The notes under the pieces: generated by a model
Told to the model about the DNA's origin: nothing
Database searches by the model: none
Seen by the model: only the letters and a program-made list of their open reading frames with translations
Shown here: in pieces, positions 56,463-64,000 of the stretch
Numbering within the stretch: position 1 is the first letter of the stretch
Layout of the letters: every line of letters begins with the position of its first letter
Made by a program: the position numbers and the translations under genes
Assembly (NCBI GenBank): GCA_010279815.1
Contig: QEOQ01000303.1
Span: forward strand, 1,119,567-1,183,566
DNA length: 64,000 bases
From: Brachionus plicatilis
Taxonomy: Eukaryota > Rotifera > Eurotatoria > Ploima > Brachionidae
Direction of reading: 5' to 3'

Positions 56463-57174
56463 ATGGTAATTCTTCCCGAATAATAACCAAGATATAATCA
56501 ATTATTAATTTATTAAATAAATAGTTAGTATTAGTTATTGGAGATTTTCACATCCCGTACAGATCTCATGGATTGCCAAAGAGGTTTAAAAGCTTGCTAG
56601 TACCAGGAAGAATTCAACATATACTAAGTACTGGAAATTTGTGTAATAAAGAGACATATGACTATTTGAAAACTCTTGCAAATGATGTTCATGTTGTAAG
56701 AGGAGATTTTGATGATGTAAGCATTTTTGATTCCTTTTAAATTTGATTTTACATATTTGTTTACAAAGGTGATTGAGTTTCCAGAACAAAAAATTGTTAC
56801 TGTGGGACAATTTCGAATAGGATTGACTCATGGACATCAAATTGTTCCATGGGGTGACAAAGAAAGTCTAACAATGCTTCAACGTCAACTGGACGTTGAT
56901 GTTCTTATCACAGGGCATACGCATCAATTCGAAGCATTTGAAGAAGATAATAAATTTTTCATCAATCCTGGCTCTGCAACTGGAGCTTACAGTCCTTTAA
57001 GGCAGTAAATTTTTTTAAAACTTTATTTTTCAAAAATTTATTTTCATATCTCTTAGTTCATCTATACCATCGTTTGTTTTGATGGACATTCAAACATCTT
57101 CTATTACTATATACATTTACAAATATGTGGACAATGATTTAAAAGTTGAAAAAATGGAATATTCAAAAAAATAA
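56463..57174 (+). CDS. VPS29: Retromer subunit VPS29
   Basis: Four exons (56463-56465, 56525-56716, 56769-57004, 57057-57174) give exactly 182 residues, the human length. VPS29 is the metallophosphoesterase-fold subunit of retromer, binding VPS35 and regulators such as TBC1D5 during endosome-to-Golgi recycling. Seen: [65 protein letters not shown] and [12 protein letters not shown]. The first coding exon is the ATG alone followed by GTAATT; joining it to TTAGTATTAGTT reproduces the family start MLVLV. Human VPS29 also has an intron directly after the start region, from memory. The GDFHI and GHTH sites needed for the fold are intact. Confidence 0.93.
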
Positions 57175-58490
57175 TTCAACTTTTAGATTTACATTTAACT
57201 TTTAATACGATTTTTAACCTTCAACCAAGTCAAAATGTTTCTGAAAAAAATTGATTTTGTCGTGATTTAATTTTAAAAATAAAGAATTTTATTGTTTAAC
57301 TGAAAATTTTTTGAAAATAAAGATTAATTTATTTCGAATTTTTAAAATGTGAATGTGAATTTTAAGAATAATTTTAAATTAAAAGAGCATTTTAAAAAAC
57401 GAAATTTGGATGTGAATTTTTTTTTAATTAATTTCGTAGACTGAAATATTTAGGAAAATCATTTTGTGATTTTTGAGGATTTGAGGAAATTTTTTATTTT
57501 GATGTGATCTGCGACTTAATATGTAACTAATATAATGCCAAGTAAAAGAATCGAAATTTAAAATAAAAAATATAATAAATCAAATTAATCTATGAATAAA
57601 ATTATATCTTCAAATTAAAGTTTTAATTTTTTCTAATTCTGTTAAATTTCGAACCTTTCAAGATTTATGCAAAACTTAGAATTAAAGCAATCTGATTTTT
57701 TCAATTAAAAACTAAATCTGTATCTAGTATACCAATGTAAAATAAAAAATTATATTGGTCAAATAAAATAAATTGTCCAAAACAATCCAGAATGATACCA
57801 AAAAGGTAATTTGTGTTAAACAAATCAAGTAAATATATTATATTCCCTTTATTTGTTTAACGAGTAATAATAGTAATTGAGAGAGTAATTCCTGAGTCCC
57901 TTTTTGAAAATTCAATTTTTAAAACAAACATAAAAAATACATTGAACTAAATCGGTTTCAATTAAATGATCAAAATATCCAGATATGTCTTTTAAGATGA
58001 AATTCTGGTTCAATCAGAAATACTAAAAATGAATTTTAAACATTTTGACATTTTTATAAAAGAATTACAAAAATGTCATCTCTCAGTAAAATTAAAATTT
58101 TTTTAAATGGTAAAACAAGATTATGTTCAATTGCTTTAGAATACAATTAAACAGAAAAAATTGAAAAGTTAAAAAATTAAAATTTTTTTAATTTAGAATA
58201 TAAATTTTTAATAGTTAATGAAAAAAACGTTCGACCGTTTTTGGTCAAACAAATGGCTGTGTTTCTGCTAAAATTAAGGTTATCATTAAAGTCAGACTTT
58301 GACTTGAGTCTCTTTCAGCTACGCCTCTGTACTCATGTCATACTCAAAAAATTCCTGAAATTATCTGAATTTATTTATGATATAACGTTTAAAAAAGAAA
58401 TTAATTTCAAATTATTTATTAAAATCAAAACTTCGACTAAATTGGTTTTGGAAACAATTACAATTCAGATATTTTATACTAAAAGATAAC
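57175..58490. other. Intergenic stretch between convergent genes
   Basis: 1.3 kb of AT-rich DNA between VPS29 (+) and SBDS (-); nothing is recognised. An open frame at 58241-58489 antisense to the SBDS 3' side looks random. Confidence 0.4.
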
Positions 58491-59371
58491 TCATTCCATT
58501 TTCTCTTCTCCTTCAACCATCTCTTTAAAACTTATTACCTCCATTACTCCTTTACCTTTTGTTTCTGACTGCAAAATTTCATCTATTTCTCTGAAACTAC
58601 CCGGATCAATTATACCAATCTAAAAATTTTATCGAATTATTTTTTTTAGAAAAAATATAAATATAAATTTAAAATTGAAAAAACTTACGATTTCCAATGA
58701 TGAAGCATTATATTCTTCACTTTCGACTTTATTAATTACTTTTATCAACTTTTCTTTAATTTTTTTTGCTTCTTTTTGAGGGATATCCAATCGAATTTTC
58801 ATCTGAGCTCTTTCTATTGGCAATGTTCCTGAAGATTGCAAAAGTTTCACCACTTCTAGAGCTTGTACCTTTGCATTTTTGTTAGGATTTACTGAAAAAT
58901 GCGCATCTTTCATTGCTTGCTCAATCAAAGTAACGGTATATGGTCTTTTTGTCATCGGATTTATGCATTTTTCTGAAACTATTGTAGCTATTTCCTTAAA
59001 TAAATTTTCTAAATGTTGATGCCGTTCTTTATCCGAGACTTGAAGTTCTCCTTTTTCTAAAATCTAAAATTTTTTTAAAATAATATTATTTAATTTAAAT
59101 TATTTTTTACCTCTAAACAGATTTTTGTTTGGTCTTCAGTTCCAAAAACATCCATTAGGTCTTCTTTTTTAGCTACTTGACCCTTGCTAACATTCACAAA
59201 CACAGAATAGGACTGCAAAACATCGTCAAGGTCTGTATCTACTTTGTTCCGCCAAGAAATAACTTTATTTTTATAGCAGGCTATTTCAAACCGATGTCCA
59301 CTTTTTTTAAGGCGCACAACGGCAACATTAGTTAATTGGATTCGATTTGATGGCGTAAAAATTTTTGCCAT
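58491..59371 (-). CDS. SBDS: Ribosome maturation protein SBDS
   Basis: Three exons (59371-59111, 59063-58689, 58619-58491) give 254 residues (human 250). SBDS works with the GTPase EFL1 to release eIF6 from late pre-60S subunits. Domain I (1-~95): [47 protein letters not shown]. Domain II (~96-170): [31 protein letters not shown]. Domain [22 protein letters not shown] then [12 protein letters not shown] and an acidic end. All phases close and every segment is conserved, so the gene should be functional. Confidence 0.96.
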
Positions 59372-60460
59372 TTTTTTTTTAAATTTTAGTCTATTTTTAC
59401 TTTGAAAAATAAATCAAAAATTTCAAGAAAATTAAGGATATGAAAACATCGACAAAAAAGATGAAAAATTATCTAAGTAATGTAAAAATGTTAAATTTGA
59501 AATTATTCTCAAGCATGCAGTAAGTTATGACACATAACATAATTTTAATTTATGAAAATATTCTTAGCTAAAAAGTTAAGTTTTATTTTAAAAACAAGAA
59601 ATCAATTGATGTAAATGTTTTTGTATTTAGCAATTTTTGATGTATTTTTTTTAATTTCATTGTTGTTATTTTAGATTTTTATAAATTGAAAATATTAAAG
59701 TACAAAATTTAAAACTTGGAAAAAATCTTTATACTCTAAACATTGATTAATGCTTTATATTAAGCAAAACAACTAACAAGATGGATTTAGAAGGGCTAAA
59801 AAGCAACGTTAATTTTTTTAATTTAAAAAAATTGATAATTTTAGAGTGGCCAAAAATTTTCCTCAAAGCTAGTTAAAATAAAATAAAACACTATTTTAAT
59901 ATAAAGAAATCTAATTTATTTAAAGTAATTTCTAGATTTAATTAAAATGCATCTATTCTAAAAAAATATTTAATTTAATAAAAACTACATCTATTATTAT
60001 AAAAAAATTTATAGATAAATAGAAAAAAAAATATTATTTTTTTGAGCTGAATCTAGAACAAAAAATATCTTCTTTTAGCCATCGGCATGTTGAGCAAAAT
60101 TTATTTTTTGCACTTTGAGTACCGTTGTTCATTTTTCTTTTCTTTGCAATTGTATAAACCTAATATTGATAAGATTTTGAAGGATAGCTTCTCGTTTGAG
60201 AAATGTATTGCTTTTTCTAGAACGTAATGTATAATTTTGTCTACTTTTTCTTGATCTTGGTTGTTTGTTCATCATCCGTCACAAATATGCGACCTGTGCT
60301 ACCATTTTCAACTAAAGCCTACATAGTAGTTTGAAAATTTGTTCTTACATTCGTATCAATATTTAAATCCTAATCCTGTTGGTCCATACTTTTGTGTATT
60401 CATTTATTGGCTTGGATTTCTCAATTTTTGATACTTTATTGGAATTTTTCAGAATCTTCG
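59372..60460. other. Intergenic stretch
   Basis: No firm gene. A basic 47-residue minus-strand frame at 60129-60272 (MNKQPRSRKSRQNYTLRSRK...) and an overlapping-frame segment ENGSTGRIFVTDDEQTTKI look like relics of coding sequence, perhaps transposon-derived. Confidence 0.35.
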
Positions 60461-60462
60461 AA

Positions 60463-60570
60463 ATCACCAGTTTTTTTTTGAAACCGGTTTTTTTTTACAA
60501 ACCGGTTTTTGAAACTGGTTTTTTTTACAAACCGGTTTGTGAAACTGGTTTTTTTTTCAAACCGGATTGT
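60463..60570. repeat. AAACCGGTTT minisatellite
   Basis: Five CCGG-centred or related units (AAACCGGTTT / AAACTGGTTT) at ~20-bp spacing, separated by T-runs. Each unit is self-complementary. Same motif as 60703-60960. Confidence 0.75.
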
Positions 60571-60702
60571 TATTACTTGTTAAATTATTTTAAAAAATCT
60601 ATATTGAATCTTTAGATTTAATAAAAAGCTTATATCTTAAAGAAAATATTAAAACAGTAAACCAAAACTTTTTGAAAAATAAATATATTTTATTAAGATT
60701 CC

Positions 60703-60960
60703 GGATTGGACAAACCGGTTTCGAACCGGTTTCTGGTCAAATTTGTTCCATTTTTGAAACCGGTTTCAAAAACTGGTTTGAAACAAAAAACTGGTTTCAA
60801 AAACGGGTTTGAAAAAAAAACTAGTTTGAAAAACCGGTTTGAAAAAAAAAACCAGTTTCATAAATCGGTTTGTAAAAAAAAACCAGTTTCAAAAACCGGT
60901 TTGAAAAATTGAACAAATTTGACTTGAAACCGGTTCGAAACCGGTTTGTCCAAACCGGTC
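60703..60960. mobile_element. Foldback element built from AAACCGGTTT palindromes
   Basis: The two ends are inverted copies over ~60 bp (GGACAAACCGGTTTCGAACC left; same on the right complement), and the interior is a run of AAACCGGTTT-type units, so nearly the whole 258 bp can fold on itself. The right boundary CGACCAACCCTAG resembles hAT MITE ends; a matching left CTAGGGTTGGTCG is missing. Confidence 0.65.
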
Positions 60961-61040
60961 GACCAACCCTAGCCATGATGATTTTAAGTGAATTTACGTA
61001 AATTAACGATAGTTTACTTATATTTACGTAAAGATAACTT

Positions 61041-61599
61041 TTTTTAAATGTCCTATATAAGATTAGCATTTTTCTTAACCCAAGCTTTTTTGAAAATCAA
61101 TTATCGCCATAATTGCTTCTTGTTCATTTTTATTCTCAGCTTTCTAAGTGAATCCTTCAGTTTGTTCCGAACCATTACAGCTTAAATTATGGATTTTGAC
61201 TGAGACCTTTAAGAAAAAGTCCTAAACTGACAAACTTTCAGAAGTTTCAGCGTTTGATTTGGTTTTATCATTATAGAGACTGTGATTTTAAAGAATACAT
61301 TTTCGTTGATGAGACATTAGTTGTAGTCTCTGATCAGCCATTTTATCACCTAAGATTATCGACTTCAAATCCCCCAAAAAAACACTTCTGAAAGCTTCTG
61401 AAAGTTTGTCAGCTTAGGACTTTTTCTTAAACGTCTCAGTCAAAATCCTTAATTTAAGCTGTAATGGTTCGGAACAAACTGAAGGATTCACCTAGAAAGC
61501 TGAGAATAAAAAATGGACAATAAGCAATTATGGCGACAATTGATTTTCAAAAGAGCTTGGGTTAAGAAAAATGCTAATCTTATATAGGACATTTAAAAA
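61041..61599. mobile_element. 559-bp foldback element with ~210-bp arms
   Basis: Arms 61041-61250 and 61385-61599 are inverted near-copies (TTTTTAAATGTCCTATATAA at the outer end, CTGACAAACTTTCAGAAG at the inner end) with few mismatches and small indels, around a ~135-bp spacer. No coding capacity. Ends include TTAAATGTCC; a TTAA duplication is possible but cannot be separated from the repeat itself. Confidence 0.8.
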
Positions 61600-61959
61600 T
61601 AGTTTTAAAAATTAAAATTCCTCATTAAAATTTAAATATTCAAAAAAAGGTAATCAAAATAGTCATATGATATCGAATGAAAAATATGGAGATTAGTTTA
61701 ATCACAAAAAATATTAAATGAAACATAAAATAAAATAAATTTCATAAATTTGCATTTTCTTACGTTATTTTGCTTTTTTTTACAATATTTTACGAAAATT
61801 TTCTCATTGGTATTTTATGTTTTACATAAAATTACTTAAATTACGTTTTTTTTTATATTTTGATATAAAAAGCTATAAAAATAGAAAAAAGGTTATTTTT
61901 TAAAAAATTGTAAAAAAAATAAGAAAAACAGCAGCTTTTTGGCCCTTTTAGAATTTAGA

Positions 61960-62529
61960 TAGTGTTGGCAATCGACTCCAATCGATTGACAAATTTAATA
62001 AGTCGATTAATTTTTTTTAAATTTTAAAAAAATATTTGTTTATTTTTTATTAGAATTATTTTATTTTGCTTTAAATCTATAATTTTAAATCAATTAAAAA
62101 CCTTTTTTATTAAAAAATAGTATTTTTTGCCTTCCTAAATTTAAATTTCGAGATAAATTAGAAGTATTATAGTCATCTAGATAAAATTATTCGATTTATT
62201 AGTCGACTAAAAAAAATTAATCGATTTAATAATCGACTAAAAAAAATAGTCGATTTAATAGTCGACNNNNNNNNNNNNNNNNNNNNNNNNNNNNNNNNNN
62301 NNNNNNNNNNNNNNNNNNNNNNNNNNNNNNNNNNNNNNNNNNNNNNNNNTATTTTTTATTTTGCTTTTGAACTCTTGAATTTTAAATCAATTAAAAAACC
62401 TTTTTTATTAAAAAATAATATTTTTTGACTAAAAAAAATTAATCGATTTAATAATGGACTAAAAAAAATTAATCGATTTAAAGTTAGTCGATTATTGAAT
62501 CGATTATTGATAATCGATTGCCAACACTA
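61960..62529. mobile_element. hAT-like MITE rich in AATCGATT, with assembly gap
   Basis: Ends TAGTGTTGGCAATCGA and its complement (62514-62529) are a perfect 16-bp inverted repeat of the hAT type. The interior has many AATCGATT/TAGTCGACTA palindromes. A clear 8-bp duplication is not visible. The element ends 31 bp before the exon at 62561. Confidence 0.7.
62267..62349. other. Assembly gap (83 N)
   Basis: Run of N inside the palindrome-rich MITE, consistent with assembly failure across tandem TAGTCGAC palindromes. Confidence 0.98.
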
Positions 62530-62560
62530 GTTCAAAGCTTGAGAATTTTATTTCTTCAAG

Positions 62561-62929
62561 GGAATAGTTTCCAAGATCAAGTATTTCAAAGAGCCTACAA
62601 CCATCAATAAGACGGACAGTGACCCTAACCATCTTATTTACATGGAGTTGATTAAACACAAGGAAAAATTTAAGCTTATGAAATTTACTTTGGACAAACA
62701 AACCGAATTGTTAAGATTGATACTGAACAAAATGAGCATTAGAGACACTGAGAGTGATGATCGAACTTTTGATGATGAAGATGAAAATGGAGATAGTCTA
62801 AGCTTTGATTCACAATCGCTCAAAATAGTAAAAAATAAATCAAATAATAGCCCTAAAATGATGAAATACATAAACGAATACAAAAGAAAAAAGTTAAAAA
62901 GAAGTGAGGAAATTTATGATTCAATTTAA
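62561..62929 (+). CDS. Last exon of an unrecognised gene
   Basis: An acceptor TTTCTTCAAG is followed by a 122-codon open stretch to TAA: GIVSKIKYFKEP..., DSDPNHLIYMELIKHKEKFK, a helical LDKQTELLRLILNKMS, acidic DDRTFDDEDENGD, then a basic end NEYKRKKLKRS. It could also start at the internal ATG 62642 (95 residues). The style (helix, acidic then basic tail) fits the cytosolic C-terminus of a membrane or scaffold protein. I cannot place upstream exons; if real they lie left of the repeat cluster at 60.4-62.5 kb. Confidence 0.5.
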   Translation, partial: GIVSKIKYFKEPTTINKTDSDPNHLIYMELIKHKEKFKLMKFTLDKQTELLRLILNKMSIRDTESDDRTFDDEDENGDSLSFDSQSLKIVKNKSNNSPKMMKYINEYKRKKLKRSEEIYDSI

Positions 62930-62934
62930 CTTAC

Positions 62935-63453
62935 ATCAATTCGATGACGGGCTGGACTAAAATTAGCAGATAAGCAGCTAAGCCGATGATCAAATGAGCC
63001 AAATGAGGCAAACCATGAGAGCTCCAAAAACCAAAAATAATTCCTCCAGTCACAAACAATATTCCCATCATCTAAATTTAAATTTATTAGTAAACTATTA
63101 AACTTTAGGATATTTTTTGTCAAATTTTTTTTATTAGGTATTTTAACAATTTATTATTTTTTCTTTTCTTATTTAAATGACTAATTTAATAAATTTCACA
63201 AACCAATATACAATTGCTGAAAACGTTGGTGTATTTTCGTGATTTTAAATATTTAGATAAAATATTGGATATGTTGATCAAAACAGCCCAGCCAACAAAC
63301 ATCAAAATTGCATGCAAATGAATAGTTGAAAAATAGCTTGAACACTTTGATTTAATATTGTTTTGTTTAGATAAATAATTCATTGATATTGTGTTTTCAA
63401 ATGCTGTACTAATGTTTATTTTGAGAAACCATAAATCGCCCAATGTGGAATCT
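62935..63453 (-). CDS. Cytochrome b561/DOMON-type protein, partial
   Basis: Two exons are visible (about 63453-63200 and 63071-62935). Exon one: STLGDLWFLKINIS, then LHAILMFVGWAVLINISNIL and SKYLKSRKY, the first b561 helix with its heme-type His. Exon two: GGIIFGFWSSHGLPHLAHLI and LAAYLLILVQPVIEL, the His-containing helix ending in the QP motif of b561 domains. These proteins move electrons across membranes, for example as ferric reductases. The helix with the second conserved His (usually WF.IHR) is not found between the exons. A consensus donor GTAAGT at 62934-62929 suggests more exons to the left, while an in-frame TAA at 62931-62933 would end it here. The 5' part (DOMON) should lie beyond the window. 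Confidence 0.55.
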
Positions 63454-64000
63454 CTTAAATAAATAAAATTTTTTAAATCAAATTTTTTGTTGGATATTTT
63501 TGAGCACTAAAATTACTTAATTTTGCTTTAATTTCTCTTTAATATTATAAGATTTTTCATATAACTTCTAAATAAAATACATTTTCAACTATAAACAATA
63601 CTGTTATGGCACATTGATTTTATGTAATTTTACATTAAATTACGCTTATAATGTTAAATCAGTAGGATTTACTTTGAAACAAAAAGGAAAACAAAGTGGA
63701 CGGTTTTGTTTGAACTTTTTAAATTTTTCAAGTAGTAAAATATGGTAACAAAATGGCAAATTAAGGGAAATTTAGCATTTTTATATTTTTTGATTTTTTG
63801 TGTAATATTTCAGAAAATAAAATAATTCCAAATTATTTAGATAGCAAAATTAAAAATAAAAATTTTACGAAATTTTGCTCAAAAAATCTATAAAATGTGA
63901 AAATTTAAAATTTCCTACATTTTGCCTAAGAAAAGGAGAAAAAGTCATAAAACCTAAGAAAAAATATTTTCAAAATTTTTTTCAGAATTTCTAAAGCAAA
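63454..64000. other. Intron or intergenic DNA at window edge
   Basis: No feature is recognised; probably an intron of the b561-like gene. Confidence 0.3.

Noticed and set aside
60379..60912. Repetitive frames encoding ETGFFYKPV-type and KTGLKNGFEKK-type repeats
   Set aside because: The peptide repeats are just the AAACCGGTTT minisatellite read as codons; no gene context.
60463..60960. CRISPR-like array
   Set aside because: Units are palindromes with T-run spacers of similar sequence, not unique spacers, in a eukaryotic genome.

Overview
The window is a stretch of a very AT-rich, compact animal genome (roughly a quarter G+C by eye). Most introns are 45-70 nt with plain GT/AG ends, intergenic DNA is poly-A/T rich, and the genes include clearly metazoan families: BLOC1S1, TMEM60, NuMA-like, evectin/PLEKHB, STKLD1-like, ANKRD53-like and DOMON/cytochrome b561. 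My best guess is a monogonont rotifer of the Brachionus type. That is an inference from base composition, intron size and gene content, not a proven assignment.

Layout. 1-5 kb: TOMM7 (+) converges on a BLOC1S1/TMEM60 pair (-) whose reading frames overlap as TAATG, followed by SEC62 (+). 7.5-14.6 kb: a nine-exon, about 1,898-residue coiled-coil protein (-) with a NuMA-like head and tail, divergent from a DUF1295 membrane enzyme (+, 15.3-16.3 kb). 19-23.4 kb: two tandem pentameric ligand-gated ion channel genes (-) that lack the Cys-loop cysteines, separated by a 30-bp perfect hairpin. 24.1-27.2 kb: a young LTR retrotransposon with two matching 142-bp LTRs and one open gag-protease frame from which the polymerase core is missing. 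28-30.3 kb: a 5'-truncated LINE and decayed coding relics. 30.4-35.3 kb: a 13-exon STKLD1-like pseudokinase with ARM/HEAT-like C-terminus. 37.4-40.3 kb: tandem L-asparaginases, the second without its nucleophile threonine. 41.5-42.3 kb: an evectin (PH domain, -). 42.7-45.3 kb: LINE relic and a TIR element. 45.8-46.8 kb: an orphan membrane-anchored protein. 48.5-50.9 kb: ANKRD53-like (-). 51.5-54.3 kb: repeats. 54.6-57.2 kb: endoglycoceramidase and VPS29 (+). 58.5-59.4 kb: SBDS (-). 60.4-62.5 kb: a dense cluster of palindromic elements, one with an assembly gap. 62.6-63.5 kb: the last exon of an unrecognised gene (+) tail-to-tail with part of a cytochrome b561-like gene (-).

I rebuilt the spliced genes by eye. 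For the NuMA-like, BLOC1S1, STKLD1-like, evectin, ANKRD53-like, VPS29, SBDS, endoglycoceramidase, channel and asparaginase genes all exon phases close and total length is a multiple of three. Most genes are housekeeping or cell-structure genes with no common pathway. The local themes are tandem duplication with divergence (channels, asparaginases) and heavy invasion by short TIR elements.
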